Origin: Apostichopus japonicus
Taxonomy: Eukaryota > Echinodermata > Holothuroidea > Aspidochirotida > Stichopodidae
Reading direction: 5' to 3'
Length of the DNA stretch: 64,000 nt
Assembly: GCF_037975245.1 (NCBI RefSeq)
Contig: NC_092569.1
Span: forward strand, 17,651,501 to 17,715,500
The notes under the pieces are model-generated. The model ran no database searches, was not told the origin of the DNA, and saw nothing but the letters and a program-made list of their open reading frames with translations. A program made the translations under genes and the position numbers. Positions 22,068 to 34,299 of this stretch are shown here, one piece after another (the stretch's first letter is position 1; each line of letters opens with the position of its first letter).

Positions 22068-23770
22068 CAGGCGCGTATCCAGGATTTTCTAACCCGGGGG
22101 GCGCGAATTACTATCTAAGCGGAGCGCCACCATCGGTTGGCGCGCAGCGTACAAGAAAATTTCTGGTTTTGATACCCCCCAGATCACCGGAAATAGCACT
22201 TCTCGGGCTTGAAAATGACCAACCAGATTTACACTTTTGCCTGAGAACCAAGTATTTCCCAAAAGTTTTTTTCCATCCATAACCTTTTGAAGATTGTCAC
22301 CAGTCACACATCATGTTCGACCTCATTGCATGTCCTATGGATAATTGCTTTTGTAGGTGATTCTACGTCACGGCCCACAATATCCGAAAGCCCCACTTTT
22401 CAAGGTTTTAAGCCCATTATTTGTTGAGAATTTGAAAATTCACATTTCTCGTGAATAAAATCACTTCAAAACATACCCATAATGTTGCACAAAATTCAAT
22501 CAGCTGGCGGTGGCTCCAGCCCCCCTCCCCCCCCCCCCCGCAACCAAATTTTTCCCCATCTTTTTCAGGCACCTACTGAAAGAAAAATAAATAGCAATGA
22601 ATAGCTTAAAAATGATCTCCTTGGTAATTAAAAAAAAGTTGTAAGCTTGGCCGACATTACTACTGTAAAAGAGAGTTTTGACATAAATGGATCTGTATGA
22701 TTTTTCTCCATCTACATAACACATTTGGTTGTTTACATAGCATCCAGCGGTATACTGTGCAACTTTCACGGACCGTAAGGTACACGATGCCATGCACTGT
22801 AATGACCGATGCTTGCTTATATTATATTGGCATCGATATGTTGAACGCGCGCTAAGCGCGCGAAAAATGTTGGCTTTTTTTTCGGGCAAGTCATTACAGC
22901 CCCCAAATCCAATTGGGCTCCTACGCCTATTAACTACACACATAGACAGTTTTTGAGGCTGTTCATCGTGGAACATGCATTTCAATGCTCACTGATATGA
23001 TGTTATATCTGCTCTTTGCTTTACAAATTCGAACAGGCGTGTAGCGAGTAATTGCCAAGGGAGGGGCGAAGCCTGTAGGCAAACTATCTAAGCGAAGCGC
23101 CACCATGGGTTGGCGCGAAGCGTATACAAGAAAAATTTTGGCCGAAAATGCCTCCCAGATTGCTGGAAATGACACTTCCCAGGCCTTGTAAGTTGCATCT
23201 AAGCATTGTCTATTTTGAAATTACTAGCGATGTCATAAAGAAAATTTGCTCGGGGGGGGGGGGGGGGCGGTCGCCCCCTTCCCGAAATGCGTCATGTACC
23301 CCGACGACTCGGTCGAGTTCAAGACCAGCCACAGTTGGTTCCATATAGCACAATTGTTTAAGGCGTCCATACACACACACGCGTTATGATAGACCATATA
23401 TAGTATTTATATAGATACATTAGTGAGAGAGGAAAAATGGAAACGTCAAAAATGGAGTTGTCGGTGTAAGGGGTAGGGTGAGGCGCACACCCCCTCCGTA
23501 ATCCTTGATCTGTCACTGGCTACCCTGTGTATATTATAGGGATCAGCGCTTTAACTATGACTGTTCCTCTTTCTCTTCCCGAGGTCTTGGCTATCTTCTA
23601 CTCCCTCCTTTTTTCCTTTTTCTCTCTTTTTTCTTTTTCTTTTCCCTTCCTTCCTCTCCTCCTTTTCTTTTTTTCCCCCCTCCTTTTCCCTTTTTTCTTC
23701 TCTTTTTTCTCTCCTCTTTTCCTTACCCGGGGGGCGCGCGCCCCCAACGCCCCCCCTGGATACGCACCTG
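22068..23770. mobile_element. 1.7-kb non-autonomous TIR DNA transposon with target-site duplication
   Basis: Left end CAGGCGCGTATCCAGG and right end (reverse complement) CAGGTGCGTATCCAGG form 16-bp terminal inverted repeats with one mismatch. Both sides are flanked by ATACT (22063-22067 and 23771-23775), a 5-bp target-site duplication. The inside is GC-richer than its surroundings and contains two related direct segments (about 22085-22215 and 23045-23185, sharing CTATCTAAGCG and AGCGCCACCAT), a C/T-rich tract and no transposase frame. The termini resemble those of hAT-like elements, but a 5-bp duplication is not the usual 8 bp of hAT, so the superfamily is left open. Absent elsewhere in the window. 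Confidence 0.78.
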
Positions 23771-24136
23771 ATACTCCTTTTCCCGGCATCTTGTATTATT
23801 ATGTCAAACTATAACAAAGAAGTGAAATGAAACAGATGTCTGACTCATGCTTCCATATTACGGAGTATTTTTATTTTATCGATTTTCCTTTCCTTTTTTA
23901 ATTTTGAATAAATGATTAACACGTCAACTGCTTTTCTTCGGAATAAGAGGGTACAGAGGACAAAAAAAAATCAGTATTATAATCAAAGTTTCCTTGAAAC
24001 TTCGATATTTCAACATTAGGCCTATTGTAGCATCATGCCACCATTTCGTTATACGGTATATAGTTACCTTCGAAACCCTACTTTACTAATTGCCAATCCA
24101 TCGTATATTTAATACATAGATATACATATACAGATA

Positions 24137-24137
24137 T

Positions 24138-24193
<56 letters not shown>
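24137..24193. repeat. (TA)n microsatellite
   Basis: About 57 bp of TA repeat, preceded by degenerate ATACAGATATAGAT units. Confidence 0.95.
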
Positions 24194-24195
<2 letters not shown>

Positions 24196-25836
24196 TATAT
24201 TTAGTATTACCCCCTAATTCGAAAATTACAGCAAAGGGGATATTTTGAGATTAAAATAGCTGATTTTCTTTTTTAAATAAAACGTAACGGTTTCAATGAT
24301 TCAGCCGAAATATTAGCGATATGATATAATCTTGGAGGATAGATGTGAAAACAAAAAAATTCAAGATAGAACTAGTAATTTTGAGATGAGAGTTTTGACA
24401 TAAAACGTTCGATATGATAGTCATTATTATCGTGGCGATTCGAAAATGTTTATTATAATAGCCGATGCTTCCAGAAAATCGTCATCGGAAGTTTGAGATA
24501 AACGTAGACAACTTTGATTCTGCATATTGAAATGTCGAGAGTTTTTGAGAAAAAGTAAAATATTTGAACGCTTCCTACGCCAATGCATAGGATCTATTTT
24601 CTTGCCAGGTTTGAACCTACGCGGCGGTCCCCTTCCTCACCCCTTCCCGCCCTCTATTAAGGTCACATGCACCACTTCCCTCGACGTTGTGCCCCACTCT
24701 CTTCCTCGGTGATTGTTTGGCAGCCATGGGTGTCAGCTTCTACCACCCCATGGCCCATGATCACATTTCCACCTTTTATATAATTCTAAAAAAGTCGCCT
24801 GTGGCATTTCCTAAATCCTGTGCAAGCTACTACTGTACTTACATGCAATAAAGAAGGCCTATGTGCCGATCGATAAATAAATGTTCATAAGTTTGGAAAA
24901 TAAAAGCAGCATATATATGCGTTATAGCTCGATTTATAACAGTATAAAGTTGATAGTGTTTTTAATTGATATAACCAAACTGAAAATACCCGTTGAATAT
25001 ACTCTCTCGTGAACTATATACATACATTCCAAATTTGCAGCAAAAAAAAAAAAAAATAGAAAAAAATAAAGATAGAAGAATTCCGGTTAAATTTCCTTCC
25101 GTGAAACAAATTTTGTTGTTATTTCTCACAAATATAAACAAAAGGCCTGCTTGTGTATAATTTAGAGTCTGCTGCCAAATGTATTCGGCTGTATACGTGT
25201 CGCTCTCAAAGTACACATTAACGTAAGAGATAAAAAAATGTGAAGAAGTAAAAAGGAGGTGTGAATAGTTCCAAAAATCTTCCTCTCTGTTTCTATGTTA
25301 CGTCTACATTTCTTAGGCTGACAGACTGCTACAACGTCGCTGCCCCTCCCCCCCCCCCGACACCTATCATTGCTTTATAATACATTCCATTGAAATTACC
25401 ATCAAAATGCACTTTGAAGAAAACAATATATTCACAAAGGTTCCCATAGAACAGGCCATGACACATTGCATTGTTTTTTTGTTCAACTTGTTCTGCATTG
25501 GTCATTTGAGGGTGCAATTTGATTATGTTGGAAGCGTAATTACTGTCAACAGAATAACTGCAAATGATCAACACGCCTTTCTTGATTATATATAGCGCCC
25601 TCTTTTAAAACGCATAAAAATTTCGCCAATGATATTATGCATTAAATCAAAGTATAAACTTGTATAGAATATTACCACGTATGTCATGAGACTCTTGACT
25701 AAATCGACGCCTTAATTAAGTAAAGTAATTAGTTTTCAAATATAATTGAACGAAAAGCGGGATCTGTTTTAGAGGAAGTCGACTACTGGTGAGGGCGACA
25801 AAACTTGGGGTGGGATGAGGTTAATAATCCACCAAC

Positions 25837-26063
<227 letters not shown>

Positions 26064-27720
26064 TATCCCAACTTCTCCCAGTCGGCTCCAGTTAATGAGA
26101 ACTGAACCACCCCCGGCCGCGTACAGACTACGTAGGCTACTGTACCCCTCCCGCACCCTTATCACCATGTGTATAATACCGTTCACAAGATACAGGAAAT
26201 GAGCAGGGTAGGATACTCCGAAATTGTCAGTGGTGACCTCCAACTCGGAAATCCTGGCTACGTGTTGGATTGTTATCACCGACTGATTTATGGTGCGCTG
26301 ACTTGAAGGGTGAATGCATGCACCAGAATTTGCATGTGTGTGAGGGGAGGGATTCACAGGGGGGGTAGGGGGGGTAAGGGGGGGAGTCCAGATCCCCTTC
26401 CAAATAGTTTACTTCTAATAGCTCAAGCAAATCGTCTAAACACTTGTCCCCGGTAAATATATTATACATTTATTGTGCGCTAAAGTAAAAACTTCAATAC
26501 ATAGGCTACTCTAGTTACGATGATGGAAATGGTAGCACCATATTGCATCTAAGTTTCATTACTAGAACACAAATTCCGCATAGGAATGGTAATACCTCGG
26601 GACCGGCCGTCAGACCATTCCCCTGACAATCAGCAGACACATTGTTGCTCTCCCCACCCCGCCACCCACCCCCCAGCCACCCCAAACCAAAGAAAAAAGA
26701 AGAAGTAGAAAGAAACCAAATAAATATGACCGGGCTTAGATCTAACGTAGTCTTGTATTGGGCATAAGTTTAGAATATATACCCAAATTTCCTTTTCCCG
26801 ACGTATAATGCTTACAAGTAGGCCTACATAGCCTTTAAATTGCCCCAAAAACAACCTTTTTTGAACCGCACTCAAGTTAACGAGAAAACGTATCGCGGTG
26901 TTCAAGTTCTTGGAAACAGACCCTATATACTTCCTCTTGTGACCACAGGTTTGGTATAATTGTGTAATCATTCCCTACAACGACTCTTTTACTGCATTAC
27001 GACGTTATAGTACGGTGTATTTTGGATGCCACTTTGAAGCAAAATGCATAAGCCCATGATTCCAGTGAGTCTGAGAGGTATATTCTCGATTTCCTGGCAC
27101 ATACATAGATTTTCCGATCTAACCTCATATCGATCACCTATAATTAGTCACCATGATAGAGCAGGTGACATTTCGATGCAGTTTGGTTTTGAAGTTTATC
27201 ATATCTTTAACAACGCAGAGCACCAATCAACTTACACCGACGTATGAAGTATAAATTATGATACATTTTAAAATAATCCAATGAATTTTTTCTTGTTTGA
27301 TTTTAAGTTTAAACTAACGAATATAGTGTCAGTAATTCGCAAATACTCTTGTCCACCAATTTTTAACCTCTTATCATTTATCAAAGATACATGGTTAAAC
27401 AAGTTACCAAGTCGTTATTTCAGACAGCATTTTTAAAGATTTAGTTAAAGAACAAGGAGATATAGAACTCTTATTAACACAATTATTGTGATGACCAATT
27501 CTCTCAAAACTAGTCATAAGAAAACCTACTAACTGAAAACAAATTGCCTCTTGACGTTTAACATCAAGACTTCTGTGTTTGTTTCGCTCTTGATGTGTTT
27601 TGGATATAACCATTTCAAATTAACAACGATATTCAGTCAGAATCATCAAAAGGCTTTGTTTTACAAATTGGTGGTACTAAGAAACACTTTAGTGCTTTAT
27701 TCTGTTACTACATGCAGAAT

Positions 27721-28325
27721 ACGGTATAATATGAAATTGGAAATGACCCAATTGCAAACTTAATTATCAGAAATGTACATTCTTAAAGTCAACAAAAAAT
27801 ATGCAGTTGCGGTTATATATGGTATACAACATTATAATAGGATTAATCACTGATATTGTAAATACTAAGTCAAAGATGTGTTACTGCAAGATACGAACGT
27901 CACGTTACATATAGTACATTGGCTTTCTTCGGTATTTTGAAATTTGACAATCATCGTCCAAAACTAGCCAGTATTACTTATATCGTTACATACAACCACA
28001 TTATGTTGGCAAAATATTGGGGACGTAAGTATTCAACCAAATTTGGGTAAACCTTTGCCCCAAACAAGTCAAATACACACGATAAATACGCACTTATCCA
28101 ACCAAAAAAATTAGAGTAAACGTTTGCCACAAAACAAGTAAAATAAAGTCAATAGGTTTCCAGTGCTATGCAAAATATTTGCCAAACTTTATTACAGTGC
28201 AACATACGGTATAATATGAAATTGGAAAGGACCCAATTGCAAACTTAGTTATCAGAAATGTACATTCTTAAAGTCAGCAAAGCATATCCAGTTCCGATTA
28301 TATATGGTATACAACATTATAATAG
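27721..28325. repeat. Direct repeat pair of 120 bp upstream of exon D
   Basis: 27721-27840 and 28206-28325 both run from ACGGTATAATATGAAATTGG to ACAACATTATAATAG with few differences. The E block has this sequence only once (about 40359-40475), so the second copy arose in block D. Confidence 0.85.
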
Positions 28326-28534
28326 TAGACTATCTCTTCGAAGAATAGCATATCTTGATAAACGAGAAAATAATGCAATTTCAGCCGTTTATTTGTCCTT
28401 AATAAGAAAATAAACATTTAAAAAAACATATACATTAGCCCTATGTTTTAATATTCATTTGATTCCTTACATGTTAACACAGCGTATAATTAATTAACAT
28501 TTCTAATCAATTTCGTTCTTTTATTTTATTGTAG

Positions 28535-28773
28535 GTTACGATGCTTTGCCTTACAACAAAGGAATGGCTTTCACAACAATAGATCGCGACAATGACCTTT
28601 ATTCTGCCAACTGTGCTAGTGGTTATAATGGTTGGTGGTATAAAGGCAGTCCAAGTTACTGCTCTTACACTTATCCCAATTATCCATGGAGTACTGGTCC
28701 ATATTGGAATAACTTTCCCGGAGGTAATTACAACATTCAATATATAGAGATGAAGATACGTCCAGTTGAATAA
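28535..28773 (+). CDS. Orphan terminal exon D of a fibrinogen-related lectin
   Basis: Acceptor ttattgtag precedes a phase-1 exon that is open to TAA at 28773. It encodes the C-terminal third of the domain: GYDALPYNKGMAFTT, calcium motif DRDND, NCASGYNGWWYKGSPSYC and NNFPGGNYNIQYIEMKIRPVE. No matching exons for the rest of a gene lie between C and D, so it is either a remnant of a duplicated E-type gene or an alternative last exon for gene C, whose own last exon is broken. C exon 4 and this exon have compatible phase; such a splice would span 8.46 kb and give 267 residues. All diagnostic residues are intact, which speaks against long neutral decay. AATAAA follows at 28897. Confidence 0.75.
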
Positions 28774-31700
28774 AGAAGAAAAGAAAAAAAGGTCAACACA
28801 GCTGTATGAAGATCGACTTTACATGGAAGCAACTGAAAAGCAATTTAAATTGGTGAACATGATTTTACTAAACTGACGTCAAAGCTCATTTTGGAAAATA
28901 AACGTAGATGCAGAAGCCTTCATCGATGGTTCTTAATTCAGTTCTACTATGCATAAAGACGTCAAAGAATATGTGTGTTTTATAACAGCAGTTCGCTTTA
29001 GTTTGCTTAATGTCTAACCAGACTCATGCTTATTATTTAATGAAGATAATAAAATTGTATCGTAAATTTAAAGAACATATTCTTCTTGTTATTAAAACAT
29101 GTTTTTAAAGTAGACTACTCTATTAAAAATAAATCATACTTTTACAATTGGCATCAGATTAAGGCTTTCATAATAATTATAATAATATATAAGTTCTTAT
29201 TTATAGCGCCAAATTCTAAAAGGCCTCTAGGCGATTTACAAAACCTAAAACAAATAGAAACAAAAAGACAGAGAAATCAAAGGAATAAAAGTCTAGAAAA
29301 CACATAAACGAAAATTAAACAGTATGTAAAATACGAACACAAAAATGTTAAAACACGAGACAAACCTAAACAAAACAAAACAAAGGATAAGCACATAACA
29401 TAGAGTTATACAAAAGTAACAGTCTAGATTTAACCACGAGTATATAAAAGTGACAAAATCACGTAGAAAAACTAAAAAGATGTGTTTTAAACATTTTATT
29501 AAATATTGCGAGAGATTTGGCAGTCTTTATGTCTTTTTGAGGGAGAGGGTTTGTGTTATTTCAGGCTTGTACGTTTGCAATGCGATTGAAACTCACCTTG
29601 AAGAAAAACATTATCACAAGATGATGAAACCTTCCGTTCTTGCATCATCAATGGACACAATGGACGCAGACTTCTTACTAGCTTTCAATCAGAATCTATT
29701 GATACTTTACCTTTAAATTAAACTCGCTATTCATTCACATGGTATTGTATAACTGTTGAGGATGGTGGTAGGGGTGGGGGTAGCATGATTCCATTTGAGA
29801 GTGATTTAATATCCAGCTCATCCTCACCGCAGGTTGCGCAACAGCGATTAATTATCATGTAGTTGGTATTAAGTTGAATTTTAATTTTCTAAGATATTAA
29901 GAGTGAACGGAGCGACTTCAATGACTATATTACCACCTACGAAGTAAATCTGTACCCTTCCCTCACTTATTCTGCATTCCAACTGCTCATATTTGAGAAA
30001 GACAACTATTAACAGAAACCTTGTTTATATTGGTATACTCTGATGGCTTCCTATTTAATCGCTTGACTGCCTAGCATTGTTTCTTCCATTCATATTTTGT
30101 GCTGTTAAATTGTAGTTGTTTACAACGTTATTGAATATTACAACGCACCGTACCTTTGCAATGTCGCCCTTCTCGTCCTCGGATAGACCAATGACAAGAC
30201 CCCAAATCGAAGTCAGCACGTTACATCAGGGAGTAGTTATGGAACAACTCCCTGGTTACATTGAACCGATACATAAGGCCGATCAGGCAGATAACGATGC
30301 ATCATTTTAATAGGTGGATACACAATTCATTTTCTAGCCTCTGGCTACACTATACTGCATATTGATAACACTCTACACCCTTATTTTACTCCTGGAAAGC
30401 CCTCCTTTTATTGCCAAAACTAACGACTACAACTTCACAAATATCAATCGATTCATGTCTCTGATAAATCTTAGGTTGGTATTAAAAGGCATGAAAGTAA
30501 AAGGACGGTATTTCGAACTGTTGCTTAGCTATTAGTAAACAATATTTTAAAGTATAAATGGATCTCTATCCCTACTGTTGAATGGAATGACGATACGTTA
30601 GACTTTTGCCCATCTTCAGATCTCAACAGGGCTAACAACAAAAATCCCGAAAAGAGGAATCGCTAATATAAAACAAACTATTTTGTTTACAGTAATGTTT
30701 AGTGTTCCGTTACGTACCGAATCTCCGAAAGGAATATTTATGGAATACTGGCATACAGCGCGAGGCACACTCAGAAATTAACGGCGGGAGAAAAAAGTAG
30801 ATTTGCACATGATAACCACGATTCATTGTACACTATCATACCATTCATATTTCCAAAGTATCTTCTTTCGCATCTTGCCGACTTCGTAATCAGATCGACA
30901 ATATCTTCATTATTCTATAGAATTAAATTTATATTCTCACTTGAGATCAGATTCTCATCTGTCTCAATAATATTCGCGTAACATTACCAAAACTCAATAA
31001 GAAAATGTATGATAAACTGGTACTAGAACAACCTATCTTTAACAGACTTCTAAGGTTCAAACCTACCAAATGTAATTTTTAGTTTGTGTGTGTTTTTAAA
31101 AACAGAACAATTGCAAGTATCCCTAATTTCGTAGTAGTAATAATTGTAAGGCAATAATTATTTATAATAAATATACATGATAGATTCTGTCTTTTGCACC
31201 TCTCTGGCCGTAACTTGGAAGTTACCTCACTCTCCTGAGATTATACCATAAGCTTGTTCGGATGAAGTGGTTTACAGTATAGCGCATAGATTAAATTGTG
31301 TGATGGGTGATAGTTGGAATGTAACCTGATTTATGCGACCTGTGCAAACTTTCAGCGTTATGCCAATCTTGTTCACAAACTAAATTTTAATATACCGTAT
31401 CTTCAGGAGAATGTAAACATTTTACATAAAATGTTACATAAACAATTTACATAAATTTAACATCCGCTAAACATGGTTAACTAGTAGGATGATAACATGC
31501 AAGTTGTCTTTCCAGATCCGTGACGAAATAGAACGTTGAAGTATTTAAAGTTTGATTTCATACTGATGGCGTATAGACCGATTTCTAAAGTATTGCGATA
31601 AACAAATGGAACCTGTAAACCACCGTACCGAAGAGACCACAAACGCATTTCCATACTACTTGTGCTGAACCATACACATTTCTCCAAACAAGGAGTATTG

Positions 31701-32689
31701 CTATCGATCAACGTTGAAACAATTGTCGCGACTCGGTATAAATTCCAGAAAGGGCAATGGTCTTCAAATGACCGCGAATTTGCACTTTCAATTTAGAACT
31801 AAACTACAAATAAAAACTATACCGATTGGTGACTTTTTTGACGTGACGATGGTTGCAGGTGTGATATCACTGAGTTCAGGGAGTAGTAGGAAATATACCC
31901 TATAATCCTCGAAATTTAATATTCATATCAGTGATAAAAGACGTCGTCGAACACTACAATGTTTCTAGACTGACATCTCCGTCATTACAGTTTGACAACT
32001 ACAATAGTCCTATAAAAATGATTTCTATTCTTGATAAATTAACATGCACTTCGCAAATAATTAACGGCCATGTGGCTAAACAATAATGGTATCTGTCGGT
32101 AAAAAGGTTGATGATGACATATGTAGAGCATTAAGTTCGGTTCCAGATCTGGAAAAGTAGGCAAGGAATCGCAAGGTTTGCTTTCCCTGGGCACGGTGGT
32201 GTCTTGTCCTCGAACTCTAGGCCGTTATTCCAGCTAGTGTTTGTCGTTCACTAAAGTCACTCACATAACAAATAATTCATCCAGAATCGATCTTTTTAAG
32301 ATGAAAAATGTCACTTCGCCAAACATATTGGATAAGTTTGCACGCCGAGAATAAAACTAACGAACTGTTGGAGACCAGTTTCTCGATCAAGTAAGAATCA
32401 CGATGATTTGCCACCTTAAACAAAGAAGATTTTAACGCCAAACGAAAGTTATGCATGGAAGTACCAATTCGGCACCTCCACCAAATGTTCCGTTTCGTCT
32501 CAAATCTCCGAAAGGAATATATGTGGAATACGGGGATTCAGCGGAAGGCACACTCAGACAATATTGGTGCTAACAATTAGTAGATTTAGGATAGAACCAG
32601 AATTTATTCACCTGTAGATACAAGTATGCATGTAATTAGGCATGTACGTATGTATGTATGTTAGATCCCCCTGCAAGCAGGAACTTGCG

Positions 32690-32890
32690 AAGAAGCCTCT
32701 TTGGCTTATCAAAGCCACAAGCTGACCGAAGTCAGTCTCTTAGATTAATAATTAACGTCCATGATTATGAATTGTCAATTGTCAACAACTCTGTAAACGA
32801 ACGACATATATTAATCTTGTAGGGACTCAAACTGGGGACCTTATTATTGAAAGGCACCGGCGTTAACGAGTGTTAACCACATACAGCTTT
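32690..32890 (-). mobile_element. tRNA-derived SINE candidate
   Basis: Read on the minus strand: TGGTTAACACTCGTTAACGC (A-box region), then about 25 bp later CCCCAGTTTGAGTCCCTACA (B-box region), followed by a tail that includes GGCTTTGATAAGCC and CTTCGCAAGTTCC. Order and spacing fit a tRNA-headed SINE. Boundaries are approximate. Confidence 0.5.
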
Positions 32891-34155
32891 AACCACATAC
32901 AGCTTTACTACTTCCCCGAGGCTTAAGGTCAAAGCCAAGTCTCTCTAACTCCAAGACCCGTACGTAACCCGTAGTATTTTACAGGATTGAATAATTAAAC
33001 ACTTCATTTAATTTATTAGTAACAACAATTGTGAAAGAAACAATCGTAAACTCGCAGTTTATGGTCTGTCGACAAACACGCCATCATTATAATTTTAAGT
33101 GACATTTAAAATCATGACGTTTGCGAAGGTTTCTGTTAGATTTGTTCTACAGTATTTTTCACCTTTAAAGACTCGCTATATGTGTTACATTGATCAGGAA
33201 AATCCAATAAATGTTATTGTAAGGATTAAGGGAGCTTAAGGAATATATACCTTCATTTTTAATGCATGTCAGTCAAAAGTATCTTAATCACACGCATTCT
33301 TCAATTTGTTGTCGTAATTTTCATAGCAAAGTGAAATTACTGCTATTCTTTAACATAAGATTAACCAAAAAGACGCAATCATCTTACGATCTTTCAACAC
33401 AAATTTATTTACACTTTTCCTTTCTAGCACAATAAATGTGTTCATCACTTCCATGGTATTGCTCGAACACTGATAACAGGGGAAAGCAGATGGGTGAGGG
33501 TGTATAAAGGGTGTTTTTGGTCTTGAGGGTGGTGTAATATCCAGGTCATTCTTTCCGAAAGTTGCGAAACTGCGTAGAAGTGTACATTTGTCGGTGGCTT
33601 TGAGTTTTTTAAATATCCACCATATCAGGAATAAAGAGAAGAACTTCACGCTGCCAGCCCGCTTTATAATGGTAACGTTTACCCATGATACCATTTTAAA
33701 AGCTTTTCCTTTCTTCGTTAAGACTAAGGACTAGAAAGGAAGACGTTTTCATTGTGATAATGATGTCTAATATACGAAGATTATGTATAGCGTTATAAAA
33801 TATGTTTTGACGGAGGAATAGGAAGGTTAAAATAATAATTTATTTGATGTGGAAAACAATCATGCATAACATGTATTAATTTTTCAACTGAAATTCCATA
33901 TGAACATTTTGTTTTTATATTTTGATATTGAACAAGAACCAAGTCAGAAAAGGCTAGGCCTATTCCGTTTCGAAAGGTACAATGAAATTTATCCAAAAGA
34001 TGAGAAAATTCACTTCGTTAAAGAGTTTGCCTTTTTCTTTCACAATGATATATATAGTTAAAATCTATTTGATGTATGGTTGTGATTGGAACCCATCTAC
34101 ATAACTAGCGCATACAGCTATCATATTAAAAGTATATTGTATTGCACATGATGGA

Positions 34156-34299
34156 ACTTAACCTTTACGGTTGTTAGGGAATGATCATCTATCCCAGTAT
34201 GTCATTCACAAGACACCTCTATCTGTAAAAATTGAGATTGAATATCACTTCTTCTTGAGCTCTCAACCTGAAAACATCAGCCCAGAACAACTCGGCAAG
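34156..34299 (+). promoter_or_regulatory. Conserved promoter-proximal/5' UTR block of gene E
   Basis: TACGGTTGTTAGG (34166-34178), GTCATTCA and CTTCTTGAGC (34251-34260) match the block before gene C in order and spacing. An upstream in-frame ATG at 34171 would extend the protein, but the extension is polar and not a signal peptide, so ATG 34300 is preferred. Confidence 0.4.

Larger units (their letters stand above)
27180..30360. repeat. Block D: older duplicate of the 3' half of gene E
   Basis: Scattered but co-linear matches link this region with about 39150-42890: TTAAAGAACA(A/C)GGAGA near 27440/39730, CACAATTATTGTGATGA near 27478/39762, the terminal exon (28535/40727), GATTGAAACTCAC near 29584/41327 and CATGGTATTGTATAACTG near 29740/42391. 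Each copy has its own insertions: about 29180-29450 here, the LINE remnant in the E copy. It is much more diverged than the A-C/F-H repeat. Confidence 0.7.
28774..34299. other. Intergenic region between exon D and gene E
   Basis: Up to about 30360 this is the older D/E duplicate. Bases about 29200-29250 resemble a common invertebrate interspersed repeat (ATTTATAGCGCCAAATTC). Bases 30290-30660 resemble 46170-46450 just upstream of gene F. A diverged direct repeat (30703-30774 and 32484-32558) shares ATCTCCGAAAGGAATAT. A SINE-like segment lies at about 32690-32890. Otherwise I see no supported gene. Confidence 0.5.

Noticed and set aside
22500-22985. 161-residue minus-strand frame
   Set aside because: Lies inside the TIR transposon, includes a homopolymer-encoded Gly run and shows no recognisable domain.
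23505-23814. Phe/Ser/Leu-rich frames of 88-95 residues
   Set aside because: Translation of a C/T-rich tract in the transposon.
29180-29450. A-rich stretch as a retrotransposon poly(A) tail or gene
   Set aside because: It resembles an interspersed repeat start (ATTTATAGCGCC) but has no clear ends or coding capacity; noted only in the intergenic entry.
33350-33694. 114-residue minus-strand frame
   Set aside because: No domain, no plausible splice partners, and nothing similar in other parts of the array; chance frame.
34171-34299. Longer N-terminus for gene E from ATG 34171
   Set aside because: The extension is polar and would bury the signal peptide; other family members start directly at the signal sequence.
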